A stretch of 53,867 nucleotides of DNA from an uncultured Oscillospiraceae bacterium (GCA_947625815.1 CANQPU010000013.1:1-53867); one strand, 5' to 3'; positions 1 through 9,812 are shown, counted from the stretch's first letter. The notes: a model not told the origin generated them from the sequence alone. A program made the numbers and translations.

Positions 1-2286
1 AAGGGCTACATCTACAAGGGCAAGAAGCCCGTCTACTGGTGCCCCCACGACGAGACGGCCCTGGCCGAGGCGGAGATCGAGTACGCCGAGGACCCGGTCA
101 CCACCATCTTCGTCAAGTTCCGGGTGAAGGACGACCTGGGGAAGCTTGCCGGGATCGCGCCTTTGGACAACATCTACTTTGTCATCTGGACCACCACCAC
201 CTGGACCATCCCGGGGAATCTGGCCATCTGCCTGAACCCCGGCTACGACTACACCCTGACCCGCGCCTCCAACGGCGAGGTCTACATCATGGCCAAGGAG
301 CTTGCCGAGTCCGTCCTCAAAAAGGCCGGGCTGGAGGCGACCCAGGTCCTGGCCACCTTCAAGGGCTCCGATCTGGAGCTGATGACCGCCCAGCACCCCT
401 TATTTGACCAGACGAGCCTGGTCATCCTGGGCGACCACGTGACCCTGGACGCCGGCACGGGCTGTGTCCACACGGCCCCGGCCTACGGCGCGGACGACTT
501 CTTCGTCTGCCAGAAATACCCCCAGATCCCCTCCGGGCGCGATCTGGTGGTCAACGTGGACGACTCCGGCCGCTTCACGGCGGACGCCGGGAAGTACCAG
601 GGCCTCAGCGTCCTGAAGGCCCACGAGCCCATCTACAACGACCTGGTGGCCTGCGGGGCGCTTTTGGCCAGCGAGAACATCACCCACTCCTATCCCCACT
701 GCTGGCGGTGCAAGAACCCCATCATCTTCCGGGCCACCGACCAGTGGTTCTGCTCCGTGGACGCCTTCAAGGAGGACGCGGTAAAGGCCGCCGAGGCCGT
801 CACCTGGCTTCCCGACTGGGGCCGGGAGCGCATCGCCTCCATGATCCGGGAGCGGGCCGACTGGTGCATCTCCCGTCAGCGCCACTGGGGCCTGCCCATC
901 CCGGTCTTATACTGCAAGGAGTGCGGCAAACCCATCTGCACGCCGGAGACGATCGAAAAGATCTCCGCCCTCTTCCGGGAAAAGGGCTCCAACGCCTGGT
1001 TCGAGCTGGACGCCGACGAGCTGGCCCCGGAGGGCTTCACCTGCCCGGAGTGCGGCTGTCATCACTTTGAGAAGGAGACGGACACCCTGGACGGCTGGTT
1101 CGACTCCGGCTCCACCCACATCGCCTCCATGGAGCTGGACGCCCCCGGCTGCTGGCCCGCCGACCTCTACATGGAGGGCAACGACCAGTACCGCGGCTGG
1201 TTCCAGTCCAGCCTGCTCACCGCCGTGGCCGTCAAGGGCGCCGCGCCCTACCGGACCGTCCTCACCCACGGCTGGACGGTGGACGGCGAGGGCAAGATCA
1301 TGCACAAGTCCCTGGGCAACGGCATCTCCCCGGAGGACATCGTCAAAAAATACGGCGCGGACCTGGTGCGTCTCTGGGCCGCCAGCGCCGACTACCGCAA
1401 CGATATGCGCTGTTCGGAGAACATCTTCAAGCAGCTCTCCGACAAGTACCTGAAGATCCGCAACACGGCCCGGTACATCCTGGGCAACCTTACGGGCTTC
1501 GACCCGGATGCCCCCGTGGCCTTCGCCGACATGCTCCCGCTGGACCAGTGGGCCATGGTGCAGCTCAATGCCCTGGTGGAGAAGTGCCTCGCCGCCTATG
1601 AGCGCTACGAGTTCCACGCGGTGACCTACGCCGTCCACAACTTCTGCGTGGTGGAGATGTCCAGCTTCTATCTGGACATCATCAAGGACCGGCTCTACTG
1701 CGACGCGCCGGACAGCCTCTCCCGCCGCAGCGCCCAGAGCGCCATTTACGCCATCCTGGACGCCATGGTGCGGCTGCTGGCCCCCATCCTGGCCTTCACC
1801 TCCGACGAGATCTGGCAGGCCATGCCCCACGACAGGAGCGCCAACGGCCTCCACGTCATGCTCAACGACATGCCCGCCGTCCACCCGGAGTACGTCTTTG
1901 ACGAAGCCGAGGCCCGGCGCTGGGAGAAGCTCATCGCCCTGCGGGCCGACGTGCTGAAGGCCCTGGAGCTCAAGCGCGCCGATAAGTCCATCGGCAAGCC
2001 GCTGGACGCCGCCGTGACGCTCTACGTGTCGGAGGCGGCCCGGGCGGATCTTGAAAAGCTGGCGGGCCTGGATCTGGCCCAGATGTTCATCGTCTCCCGC
2101 GTCACCGTGGTCTACGGCGAGGGTGAGGGGCCGGCGGGCGAGAGCTTCCCCGGCGTCACCGTGGACGTCAGGCCCTGCGAGGAGCCCCGGTGCGCCCGGT
2201 GCTGGACCCGCGGCGAGAGCGTCGGCGAGGATCCGGATCACCCCGATCTCTGCCACCGGTGCGCCGAAGTGGTCAGGAGCCTGTAA
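1..2286 (+). CDS. ileS: Isoleucyl-tRNA synthetase, C-terminal part (5' end outside window)
   Basis: This cytoplasmic class I synthetase charges tRNA-Ile and edits mischarged valine. The frame is open from base 1, so the N-terminus with the HIGH motif is missing and about 761 codons remain. What is visible is the editing insertion, the DGWFDSGSTH segment of the catalytic core, the KMSKS loop in the variant form MHKSLGN near codon 434, an anticodon-binding helical domain, and a C-terminal zinc knuckle with two Cys-x-x-Cys pairs (CARC and CHRC). It is followed after about 100 bp by lspA, a common clostridial arrangement. Identity is certain. Only the true start lies outside the window. Confidence 0.97.
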   Translation, partial: KGYIYKGKKPVYWCPHDETALAEAEIEYAEDPVTTIFVKFRVKDDLGKLAGIAPLDNIYFVIWTTTTWTIPGNLAICLNPGYDYTLTRASNGEVYIMAKELAESVLKKAGLEATQVLATFKGSDLELMTAQHPLFDQTSLVILGDHVTLDAGTGCVHTAPAYGADDFFVCQKYPQIPSGRDLVVNVDDSGRFTADAGKYQGLSVLKAHEPIYNDLVACGALLASENITHSYPHCWRCKNPIIFRATDQWFCSVDAFKEDAVKAAEAVTWLPDWGRERIASMIRERADWCISRQRHWGLPIPVLYCKECGKPICTPETIEKISALFREKGSNAWFELDADELAPEGFTCPECGCHHFEKETDTLDGWFDSGSTHIASMELDAPGCWPADLYMEGNDQYRGWFQSSLLTAVAVKGAAPYRTVLTHGWTVDGEGKIMHKSLGNGISPEDIVKKYGADLVRLWAASADYRNDMRCSENIFKQLSDKYLKIRNTARYILGNLTGFDPDAPVAFADMLPLDQWAMVQLNALVEKCLAAYERYEFHAVTYAVHNFCVVEMSSFYLDIIKDRLYCDAPDSLSRRSAQSAIYAILDAMVRLLAPILAFTSDEIWQAMPHDRSANGLHVMLNDMPAVHPEYVFDEAEARRWEKLIALRADVLKALELKRADKSIGKPLDAAVTLYVSEAARADLEKLAGLDLAQMFIVSRVTVVYGEGEGPAGESFPGVTVDVRPCEEPRCARCWTRGESVGEDPDHPDLCHRCAEVVRSL

Positions 2287-2310
2287 ATCCCCTGGACAAT
2301 CAAACAGACG

Positions 2311-2369
2311 GTCAAAAAAGGCCATCCGGCCTTTTGACAGGGAAAATGAGGGCAGCGAGGGCTGCCCTC
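2311..2369 (+). terminator. Two hairpins between ileS and lspA
   Basis: The first hairpin (2311-2338) pairs GTCAAAA/AAGGCC with GGCC/TTTTGAC around an ATCC loop. It closely resembles the last stem of the multi-stem elements at 21.8 and 41.5 kb. The second (2348-2369) pairs GAGGGCAG with CTGCCCTC. Neither ends in a clean T-run, so partial termination or mRNA processing between ileS and lspA is more likely than a full stop. lspA shows no obvious separate promoter. Confidence 0.5.
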
Positions 2370-2388
2370 ATGTGTCAGAGGTGCTTTT

Positions 2389-2889
2389 ATGCTCTATCTT
2401 CTCCTCGCCGCCGCGTGCTGCGCGGCGGATCAGCTCCTGAAAAAATGGGTCGTCGCCCACATCGCCCTTGGCGGGACACGGGACTTCATCCCCGGCGTCC
2501 TGGGGCTCACCCACGTGCGGAACACCGGCATGGCCTTCTCCCTGCTCTCCGGGCACACCTGGGTCCTGACGCTGATCTCCGCCGTCGTCGCGGCGGCGCT
2601 CGTCTATTTCATCCTTCGCGGGAAGCTCCCCCGCTGGGAAAAGGCCATGCTGGCCCTGATCCTTGGCGGCGCGGTGGGGAACCTGATCGACCGGGCCTTT
2701 TTGGGGTATGTGGTGGACATGTTCCGCACGCTCTTTGTGGATTTCGCCGTGTTCAACCTGGCCGACAGCTTTATCGACGTGGGGGCGGCGGTGTTCTGCG
2801 TGCTCTATATCGTCCGCGCCTTCCGGGAGGAACGGGCCAAAAAACAGGCCGGGGAGGCCAGCCATGAAGGCGACGCTGACAGTCACTGA
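2389..2889 (+). CDS. lspA: Lipoprotein signal peptidase (signal peptidase II)
   Basis: This membrane aspartyl protease removes signal peptides from diacylglyceryl-modified prolipoproteins. The 166-aa product has four hydrophobic segments. It carries the family signatures ADQ near residue 13, NTGMAFS at 45-51, GNLIDR with catalytic Asp101, and FNLADS with catalytic Asp126. The length matches the family. The ATG follows an AGAGG-like ribosome site about 8 bases upstream. The 3' end overlaps the pseudouridine synthase start by 26 bp, which implies translational coupling. The lspA-rluD pair is conserved widely in Firmicutes. Confidence 0.96.
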   Translation: MLYLLLAAACCAADQLLKKWVVAHIALGGTRDFIPGVLGLTHVRNTGMAFSLLSGHTWVLTLISAVVAAALVYFILRGKLPRWEKAMLALILGGAVGNLIDRAFLGYVVDMFRTLFVDFAVFNLADSFIDVGAAVFCVLYIVRAFREERAKKQAGEASHEGDADSH

Positions 2890-3766
2890 CCCCGGGCGCG
2901 TGGACGCGCTCCTGGCCGCGGCCATGCCGGAACTCTCCCGTGCCTTCGTCCAGAAGCTTTTGGAGGAGGGGCGCGTCACCTGCCGGGGAAGGCCGGTGAA
3001 GAAGAGCTTCCGGCCGGAGCCGGGGGACGAGCTGACGCTGGACATCCCGGAGCCGGAGCCATTGGAGGTCGCGGCGGAGGAGATCCCGCTGGACGTGGTC
3101 TATGAGGACGCGGACGTCATCGTCGTCAACAAGCCCAAGGGCATGGTGGTCCACCCGGCCCCGGGCCACGCCGGCGGGACGCTGGTCAACGCCCTGATGG
3201 CCCACTGCGGCGCCGACCTCTCCGGGATCAACGGGGTCCTGCGGCCCGGTATCGTCCACCGCATCGACAAGGACACCTCCGGCCTTCTCATCGCCGCCAA
3301 AAACGACGCGGCCCACAGATTTCTGGCCGCGCAGCTTGCGGACCACACCCTCTCCCGGACGTATGAGTGCGTGGTCCTCGGGAACCTCCGGGACGACAGC
3401 GGGACCGTGGACGCGCCCATCGGGCGGCACCCCACGGACCGGAAGAGGCAGTGCGTCACGGACAAAAACGGCCGCTCCGCGGTGACCCACTGGCGCGTTC
3501 TGGCCCGTTTCCCGGGATATACCCATGTGGAGTGCCGGCTGGAGACGGGCCGGACCCATCAGATCCGGGTCCACATGGCCCACATCGGCCACCCCATCCT
3601 GGGCGATACCGTCTACGGGGCGAAAAAGCCCGTCCCGGGCCTGGAGGGCCAGTGCCTGCACGCCCGGAAACTGCGCTTTATCCACCCGGACGGCCGGGAG
3701 CTGGAGCTGGAGTGCCCCCTGCCGGATTATTTTGAAAAGGTCCTGGAAAAGCTGGGGAGGCTGTGA
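2864..3766 (+). CDS. RluD-type 23S rRNA pseudouridine synthase
   Basis: This enzyme isomerises uridine to pseudouridine in 23S rRNA. The 300-aa product has an N-terminal S4 RNA-binding domain (about residues 10-70) and the RluA/RluD catalytic domain. The signature HRIDKDTSG contains the catalytic Asp135, and the C-terminal GRTHQIRVH motif is also present. The frame stays open further upstream, but the ATG at 2864 has a GGGGAGG site 6 bases before it and gives a standard-length protein, so it is chosen. It overlaps lspA. The exact target uridines cannot be read from sequence. Confidence 0.94.
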   Translation: MKATLTVTDPGRVDALLAAAMPELSRAFVQKLLEEGRVTCRGRPVKKSFRPEPGDELTLDIPEPEPLEVAAEEIPLDVVYEDADVIVVNKPKGMVVHPAPGHAGGTLVNALMAHCGADLSGINGVLRPGIVHRIDKDTSGLLIAAKNDAAHRFLAAQLADHTLSRTYECVVLGNLRDDSGTVDAPIGRHPTDRKRQCVTDKNGRSAVTHWRVLARFPGYTHVECRLETGRTHQIRVHMAHIGHPILGDTVYGAKKPVPGLEGQCLHARKLRFIHPDGRELELECPLPDYFEKVLEKLGRL

Positions 3767-3790
3767 CCGATCCGCGCTTTTGACAAAGAA

Positions 3791-3840
3791 ACTCCCCCGG
3801 TCCGCGGGTTTTCCGCGGACCGGGGGAGTCGTTTTTTTCT
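3791..3840. terminator. Strong hairpin terminator shared by convergent genes
   Basis: A perfect 17-bp stem (3791-3807 with 3813-3829) has a GTTTT loop, followed on the plus strand by G and seven T residues. It ends the lspA/rluD transcript. On the minus strand it sits directly after the stop codon of the SLH protein gene, with a weaker T-rich tail. The same hairpin is repeated at 11166-11204 after the second SLH gene. Confidence 0.9.
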
Positions 3841-4386
3841 TTATTCGCCGCTGATCTGCCGGTATTTCGTCAGGACCTTGGCCAGCTCACTGCGCTGGGC
3901 CTTCCCGGCGGGATCGAAGCTCCCGTCGCCACGGCCCTCCAAAATGCCGTTCATGCCGCACCAGGCCACCGCCTCGCGGGCCCAGTCGTTCACCTTCGCG
4001 GCATCCGTAAAGGCGGACTGGAACATCCAGGCGCCGGTAAATCCGCCGCCGCCCAGCTCCTTCTCGTACCGGTAGAGCATAGTGGCCATCTGCTCCCGGG
4101 TGATCGGGTCGTCCGGCCCGAAGGCGTTGTTCCCGTAGCCGTCCACGATCCCCTCGCTGCTGGCCCAGCGGATCGCCTCCGCGTACCACGCCTCCTCCGA
4201 GACGTCGGTATAGATCATGAGGTAATCGACCACCGGCGTGCCGCTCATGTTCCACAGGACCGTCACCATCTCGGCCCGGGTGACGATGCCGTCGGGGACG
4301 AAGCTGGTGGGCGCTTTGCCGTGCATGAGGCCCTGGGTGATCACGTAGTCGGTGTAGGGGTGATACCAGGCCTTCACGTCAAGGTC
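3791..4386 (-). repeat. Direct repeat copy 1: SLH anchor coding region plus terminator
   Basis: This 596-bp stretch matches 11166-11760 in the same orientation. By eye there are four substitutions (two adjacent near 3872-3873, one at 4322, one at 4345) and one missing T in the terminator tail. It covers the terminator and the last roughly 180 codons of each SLH protein. Similarity drops abruptly at AAGGTC, so the boundary is sharp. Near-zero synonymous divergence indicates recent duplication or ongoing gene conversion. Confidence 0.95.
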
Positions 4387-7300
4387 GGTGAACCTCCTGG
4401 ACGGGCAATCCGCGCCGCCGTCGCAGGTCTTGAGCTTGAACGCGGCCTTTACCGTCACGCCGCCGGAGGGCATGGTGAAGGTGTACGTCCCGTCGCCGTT
4501 GTCGGTGACAGCCACGGCCTTGCCGCTCCGGTCGGTGACGGTGAGGGTGTCAAGCACATAGCCCTCGTCCGGCTTCACGGTGAGGGTCACCTTGCCGCCG
4601 GTCTCAGCATAGGCGGGGCTGGCGGTCACGGCGCCGTGCTCCGGCTCGGTCACGGTGGTGGAATAAGTGGAGGGAGCAGGAGGCGTATACGTCGTGCCGC
4701 GGGTGATGTTGATGGTGTAGGTTTGGGTCACACCGCTCACGGAGCAGGTAATTTCGACCCTGTTGACGCTGTTGTCAATAAGGTTAAGCTCGTATTGGGC
4801 GCTGGTCGCATTGCCGCTGATCAGGGTCTCGCCATTTAACTCAACCGTTATATTATTCACCAGCGAGGCTGTTCCCGCTGTATCGACATTGAGTGTAAGG
4901 CGCTCGACGTCGCTGCCCACAGTGGCGGTATAGGCGTCCTCCCCAGGGGTAAAGGCGATGTTCATGTCCACAGGACTGCCCGCGTTGTCAAGCTTAATGT
5001 CCTTAACGCCAGGCACTCCCTCAAAGGTAAAGGGAGAATTGCCCTCGTGGAGGTTGACGTAGGTCACGGTATTGTCATTTGCGACCTTCAAATACTGTGT
5101 ATAGATCTTTTCCACGCCGTTGCTGTCGGTATGGGTGTGCGTGGCACGGATCCATTCGCCCGGCTTGCCCATCAGATTTGTCACCGGCACAACGATGTAG
5201 GTCGCTTCGGTGCTCTCATACTCCGTCCAGCCCTCCGTGTCGCCCGGTTCCATAACGACGGCGTTCTGGGTTCCGCTTCCTCCGTCTAACCTGACAGCAT
5301 CCGGGTCTGCCGTGGTGGAGGCGACAACGCGGAACTGGTACTCAATGTCAAGCTCCAGCTTGCCGGTGTTCAGTCCAGTCTCTTCGTAGCTTGTTACCTG
5401 GATATTTGCCCTCGTCTGGATATGACGGTAAATTTCGCCGGAGGCGGTGACGCCGGCCGCCGCAAGGGTGGTTTGCAGTGCCGTCTCGTTGTACTTGGTG
5501 CCGCTGCCCTCCTGGGCGACGCGCCGGAGCATTTCTTCCTGGGCCGCCGGGGTCATTTCGATCTCAAGCTTGTTCGCATGGCTGTCATACTGGGTAGAGG
5601 TTTCAGAACTTACAACCGTTACCGAATCCCCGATGACGGTTTTGCCGGTGGCGTTTTCGATCACGAACGCGGCGCTGACATAGACCGTGGACACTCCGTC
5701 AGGCATGGAAAAGGTAAATGTGCCGTCCCCGTTTGAGGTGATCTGCTCACTGCTCAAGGAGTGCTTCGTGCCGTCCTCGTCGTAATAGTATACGGAGGGC
5801 TTCTCACCGGCCATGCTGCTGCCGGAATTGGGCGTGACGGTGACGGTGACTTCACCGCTGACGGAATAGGCGTTGTCGGTGCCGGTGATGGCATCCGCAT
5901 TATCGCCGGTGATCGACACGGTGCCACCGGTGGAAGGCTCCACATAGACGACGCCGTTGACAGTGACGGTGACGCTGGCGGTCTTGGTTCCGTCATAGTC
6001 AGACGTGCAGGTGACTGTGGCGGCGCCGGTCTTAAGGCCGGTGATCACGCCGTTATCCACGCTGACGATGTCCTCTTTCCCTGCTTCTACTGACCAGGTG
6101 ACGGCCTTGTTGGCCACGGTGTCCGGGGTGAAGACGGGCGTAACTGTGGCGGTGCCGTTTACGTGGAGGGAGACCTCCGTCTGATCAAGAGCCAAGTCTT
6201 CGAGGTTCGCGGAGACGGTAGCCTTCAGCGCGTTTGATCCAATGGTAAAGGAGCTGAGCTTCGCCTGTACGTCTTTGGCGGCCTGGAGCATATCGGTCAG
6301 GGTCATGTTTTCGCCGCCGTATTTGTTGAACCACGTTTCATCGTAGGCCAGCAGATAGCGAATGAACTCGTCGGCGGTGAAGTCGGCCTTATCGGTTTCC
6401 GTTCCCTTGCTTGCATCGTGGGCCTGAGTGAAATCCATGTGACCGGTGACGGTCACGCCGGTGCCGTTGATCTCGCCGGTGAAGCCGTCCACCGCCTTGG
6501 TGGGGATCTCAATGCTCATCTCACCGGAGCTGTATTCATCCCAGTCAAAGTCGATGGTGAACTCCTTGGCGCCCTCAAGCTTGGCATTGATCGTATAGGA
6601 GCCGTCCTCGTTTTTCGTCCCGTTGGCCTTATCGGACGTAAGGGCCACCTCATCGATCTCTATGCCGGTGATCTTCAAGGACGCGCTTCTGATGGTGATG
6701 GTGGTATAACCATCCTCGTCCGCCGCGGGAACGAGGTGGTCGTCCAGCTTCACGTCCACATCAAGATCCGCGAAACTCGCGTTATCTACGGTCTTGAAAT
6801 AGGCGCTGCCCCTTCCCCAAGGCATATCTGAGGAGCTGAACAGGTCGGAGAATTGAAGCTTCACATCATACGTGATCAACCTGTCCACGCCGGTGATAAC
6901 GGTTTCGGTTGTAAAGTATTCGGTGGTCTTCTGGGAGAGCTGTACGCCATAAGTATTGCTATCGCCATTTATGCTGTATGTCTTGAGCAGCGGCACATCG
7001 GGAATGGTGGACGGGTCGGCGGCGGTCAGGGTGGGGAGCTCCTTCCAGTCCGCCTTAAGGGTCGTGGCGGCGCTGGGGGTATACTCGCCGTAGAGGGTAT
7101 CGACCGCGACATCCTCCTGTCCGTCAACCTTCCAGCCATTGAACTCGTAGTACTTGCCGTCATTGCCTATCGCCACAAAGCTCACCACGGGATAAAATAC
7201 CTCATTTGTTGTGGCCTGTGTATATGGGTCCATAGACAGATTTCGGTGCTGGGCCAGATGAGGCAGCGCGACACTTTCGCCCTGCATGACACTGACAGTC

Positions 7301-8034
7301 AGATTGCTCAGATCTACTTTATTTGCCTCCGCGGTTTCATCCAAAGTCTTGTCAGTAAAATACCCATAAGTATAAAACTTCGGGTCATCGCCTTCCTGCT
7401 TAATGAGGTTCAGATAACTCTCATCTTGAGGCACGGTGAAATAACTTAAGGAGTACGGCGCTTCCCATGGGCCGTATCTATCATTTAATTCATACTTTGC
7501 GATAACAGGATAAACCTTGGTCACGCCCTCCGGGCCGGAGAAATCATAGGTAACAACAACTTGCTCTACTTTCTTATAAATGAGGGAAATAACAATACGA
7601 TTTTTGTTATTACCCGTATTCTCTTGGTCGCCCTCAGTAAAGGTGTGCGTTATGACATTGCCATTATCTTCAAATTTTATGATGTCCTCTCCAGTGGCAG
7701 ATTCACTAATCTTCCGATTACTCCCTTTGAAGACAACGCCATAACAGACGTAAAAATCACCATTTGCTTCCAAGGTATCTGTCGGCCTGTGAACGGTCAC
7801 CTTACCGTTTGTCATCTCCGACCGATCGACAATACCATAAGTTTCATTAGTAAAAGCGTTGTAAAAACCCGCATCATCTTTTAATTCCGTGAAAGTACTA
7901 TTTTCATATGTATAACAAGAGCCTGAAATATTTTTTATTTCAATCGCTTCCTCCGCATACACGACAGTCGGAACGAGTGCAAGCAACAGCAAAAGCGATA
8001 GCATCAACGCCATTGGTTTCTTAAATATGCGCAT
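3841..8034 (-). CDS. Large secreted cell-surface protein with three SLH domains
   Basis: The predicted 1397-aa protein starts with a signal peptide (MRIFKKPMALMLSLLLLL, cleavage near VVYA). The ATG at 8034 is chosen because AGGTGG-like GGAGG lies 5 bases upstream and the signal peptide begins there, although the frame extends 19 codons further. Visible domains are: an InlB-like region near residues 280-350; a Big_2 bacterial Ig-like domain (about 615-698) with the VTWSVEAG core; a cadherin-like beta-sandwich domain (about 1015-1118); a flexible repeat (about 1125-1195); and three SLH repeats (about 1215-1397) that should bind pyruvylated secondary cell-wall polymer. It probably forms an operon with the GLUG protein upstream and so lies under the invertible promoter. 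The 5' part is A/T-richer than the housekeeping genes. Adhesion or coat function is inference. Confidence 0.9.
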   Translation of the reverse strand: MRIFKKPMALMLSLLLLLALVPTVVYAEEAIEIKNISGSCYTYENSTFTELKDDAGFYNAFTNETYGIVDRSEMTNGKVTVHRPTDTLEANGDFYVCYGVVFKGSNRKISESATGEDIIKFEDNGNVITHTFTEGDQENTGNNKNRIVISLIYKKVEQVVVTYDFSGPEGVTKVYPVIAKYELNDRYGPWEAPYSLSYFTVPQDESYLNLIKQEGDDPKFYTYGYFTDKTLDETAEANKVDLSNLTVSVMQGESVALPHLAQHRNLSMDPYTQATTNEVFYPVVSFVAIGNDGKYYEFNGWKVDGQEDVAVDTLYGEYTPSAATTLKADWKELPTLTAADPSTIPDVPLLKTYSINGDSNTYGVQLSQKTTEYFTTETVITGVDRLITYDVKLQFSDLFSSSDMPWGRGSAYFKTVDNASFADLDVDVKLDDHLVPAADEDGYTTITIRSASLKITGIEIDEVALTSDKANGTKNEDGSYTINAKLEGAKEFTIDFDWDEYSSGEMSIEIPTKAVDGFTGEINGTGVTVTGHMDFTQAHDASKGTETDKADFTADEFIRYLLAYDETWFNKYGGENMTLTDMLQAAKDVQAKLSSFTIGSNALKATVSANLEDLALDQTEVSLHVNGTATVTPVFTPDTVANKAVTWSVEAGKEDIVSVDNGVITGLKTGAATVTCTSDYDGTKTASVTVTVNGVVYVEPSTGGTVSITGDNADAITGTDNAYSVSGEVTVTVTPNSGSSMAGEKPSVYYYDEDGTKHSLSSEQITSNGDGTFTFSMPDGVSTVYVSAAFVIENATGKTVIGDSVTVVSSETSTQYDSHANKLEIEMTPAAQEEMLRRVAQEGSGTKYNETALQTTLAAAGVTASGEIYRHIQTRANIQVTSYEETGLNTGKLELDIEYQFRVVASTTADPDAVRLDGGSGTQNAVVMEPGDTEGWTEYESTEATYIVVPVTNLMGKPGEWIRATHTHTDSNGVEKIYTQYLKVANDNTVTYVNLHEGNSPFTFEGVPGVKDIKLDNAGSPVDMNIAFTPGEDAYTATVGSDVERLTLNVDTAGTASLVNNITVELNGETLISGNATSAQYELNLIDNSVNRVEITCSVSGVTQTYTINITRGTTYTPPAPSTYSTTVTEPEHGAVTASPAYAETGGKVTLTVKPDEGYVLDTLTVTDRSGKAVAVTDNGDGTYTFTMPSGGVTVKAAFKLKTCDGGADCPSRRFTDLDVKAWYHPYTDYVITQGLMHGKAPTSFVPDGIVTRAEMVTVLWNMSGTPVVDYLMIYTDVSEEAWYAEAIRWASSEGIVDGYGNNAFGPDDPITREQMATMLYRYEKELGGGGFTGAWMFQSAFTDAAKVNDWAREAVAWCGMNGILEGRGDGSFDPAGKAQRSELAKVLTKYRQISGE

Positions 8035-8060
8035 AAAAACCTCCACATATACTATTACTA

Positions 8061-8096
8061 TTGCGATGGCATCATTTTTAGATGATGCCATCGCAA
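8061..8096. other. Long perfect hairpin between the two surface-protein genes
   Basis: A 15-bp perfect stem (8061-8075 with 8082-8096) has a 6-base loop and lies in the 74-bp gap between the GLUG protein stop and the SLH protein start. On the minus strand no T-run follows it, so it is not a typical terminator. It probably acts as an mRNA stability or processing structure, or attenuates expression of the distal gene. Confidence 0.7.
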
Positions 8097-8108
8097 TGAA
8101 ATCAAAGT

Positions 8109-9812
8109 CTACTCATCGGATGACGTGGCATCGAAATTAAAATAGACTGCCTGAGTAAAAGTTGAATCGGCTAAATCGTCCGCCAAATTCCAATATTTCT
8201 CATTAAAGCCTAGATCAGCAGCAGCATCACCTGTGGAACTGTTGGCGTTCCATATGCAATCCGTTATTGGCCTACTCTGCGGATTTCGCCCATAAATTTC
8301 ACCGCATGTTGTCCAACAGTGAGTAACATTACTGGCCTCCAACGGAGTTGCTACAATTCCGCCGTTATAAAGGAACGCGCCCAAATCCTCGTCGCTTTCT
8401 ATTGTATAACAGTCGCTAATATCACTGTACGACTGGGCGGCGATGCCTCCGGCGTTGACAAGTCCATTCACAGCGGTGTTGGATACCGAGCAGTATTTAA
8501 TGATCGTTATGAAGGTGAATCCCACAAGTCCGCCGGCGTTCCGTCCGTTAACGGTGCTGTTGGTGACTTGAACGTTCTGGATAAGCGGGCGCTGCGCTGT
8601 CGGCGTGTCTCCGCTGTTGGCGGAAATGGAGCCAGCCAGAACGCCCGCGTTCTGGGCGTACTGCACCGTAATGTGGTCAAGGTTCAGGTTCGCGATGATC
8701 TGTCCCTGCCCGATTTCAGCAAACATGCCGGCGTTGTCTCCACTGGGTGCGAAGATAGCCCCGGTGATCGTTTTGCCGCCGCCGTCAAAGTTGCCCTTGT
8801 AGGAAATGGCCGTAAAGGTCCTGTTCTCGTCCGTGTAACCGGAAAAGTCGAGGCTCGTGCCAAGCACGACCCTTCTCCCGGCGTCCACGACGCTCGCCTG
8901 ACTTGCGAAAGTCCTGAAATCCTGTTCGTCCTCAATGGTGACGACCATTTGGGTCTGATCCGCAAGTGCCTTGGCGAAATCGTCCTCCGTAGTGGACGTA
9001 TACAGCGCGTACACGGTCATATCGCCGGTGACAGTGTAATTTGCGGGGACTTCTGTTGTGTAAGACGGATCCTCATACCAGCCTTCAAACCTAAGTGTAT
9101 CAAAGGTTGGCGCCTCCGGGAATGTGATGGTGGAACCCTTGGGCGTTTTCCACACATATGTCTCGCCGTTGCACTCATAGGTAACATTGACGATCTCCAC
9201 ACCGGGGCCGCCCTCGCGCATATAGACGTTGAAGTTATCGGTGTTGAGGATTATGTTGTTGATGAGGCTCGGCTCGCCGGTCGTCTGGGATACGGCGGAA
9301 CCGGCCGGGATCACCACGGGATTATAAAGGTTATGCGCCACCGTGAATAGATTTCCGCCCAGATACTCGAGCGCTTGAGTGCTGCCGGACCACATGATAT
9401 GATCGGTTGTAGTCATTTCAAGACTGTAATCCTCATCGTTGAAGTTAATCGTTCCCGTGACAATGTTCAGGTTCAGGAAAACGCTGTTGCCTTCAACGGA
9501 TGACACGTACATGGCTCCCCTCGGTACATCGGGGCCGGGGTTATAAATGCCATCGGCCTCCGTAAGGTCCGGGGATACCACAAAGTCTACGGTCTCATTG
9601 AAGGTCACAGTAAAAGTGAGTCCCGCAATGGACGTATCGCCCGGAACGACCATTATGCCGTTCTCAGACTCCGATGTGCTGTATAGTACGTCGTCAACTG
9701 TGATTGAGAAATTCGCTACATAAGGCCCCGTTCCCTCCTGTGCCAGCGCCGCCGGCGCCAGCGTCAGCAGCATGGCAACCGCCAGTACCGCTGAAAAGAT
9801 CTTGCGTTTCAT
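8109..9812 (-). CDS. Secreted GLUG/InlB-repeat surface protein
   Basis: The 567-aa product has a clear signal peptide (MKRKIFSAVLAVAMLL, cleavage after ALA) and no SLH, LPxTG or transmembrane anchor. Residues about 207-270 form an InlB-type beta-grasp repeat, recognised by FEGWYEDPSY and the following TVYALY. Residues about 327-494 look like a right-handed beta-helix of GLUG-type repeats (NFDGGGKTITG, NAGGLVGF, NAGGIAAQS). The ATG at 9812 is preceded by CAGGAGG at 5-base spacing. It is the first gene after the invertible segment and probably shares a transcript with the SLH protein downstream, which might tether it. Its ligand is unknown. Confidence 0.88.
   Translation of the reverse strand: MKRKIFSAVLAVAMLLTLAPAALAQEGTGPYVANFSITVDDVLYSTSESENGIMVVPGDTSIAGLTFTVTFNETVDFVVSPDLTEADGIYNPGPDVPRGAMYVSSVEGNSVFLNLNIVTGTINFNDEDYSLEMTTTDHIMWSGSTQALEYLGGNLFTVAHNLYNPVVIPAGSAVSQTTGEPSLINNIILNTDNFNVYMREGGPGVEIVNVTYECNGETYVWKTPKGSTITFPEAPTFDTLRFEGWYEDPSYTTEVPANYTVTGDMTVYALYTSTTEDDFAKALADQTQMVVTIEDEQDFRTFASQASVVDAGRRVVLGTSLDFSGYTDENRTFTAISYKGNFDGGGKTITGAIFAPSGDNAGMFAEIGQGQIIANLNLDHITVQYAQNAGVLAGSISANSGDTPTAQRPLIQNVQVTNSTVNGRNAGGLVGFTFITIIKYCSVSNTAVNGLVNAGGIAAQSYSDISDCYTIESDEDLGAFLYNGGIVATPLEASNVTHCWTTCGEIYGRNPQSRPITDCIWNANSSTGDAAADLGFNEKYWNLADDLADSTFTQAVYFNFDATSSDE

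Noticed and set aside
907-2325. Long antisense frames over ileS, gyrB (34432-36228), mfd (41341-43338) and others
   Set aside because: They mirror well-identified genes and encode Gly/Val/His-rich low-complexity sequence, typical shadows in GC-rich DNA.
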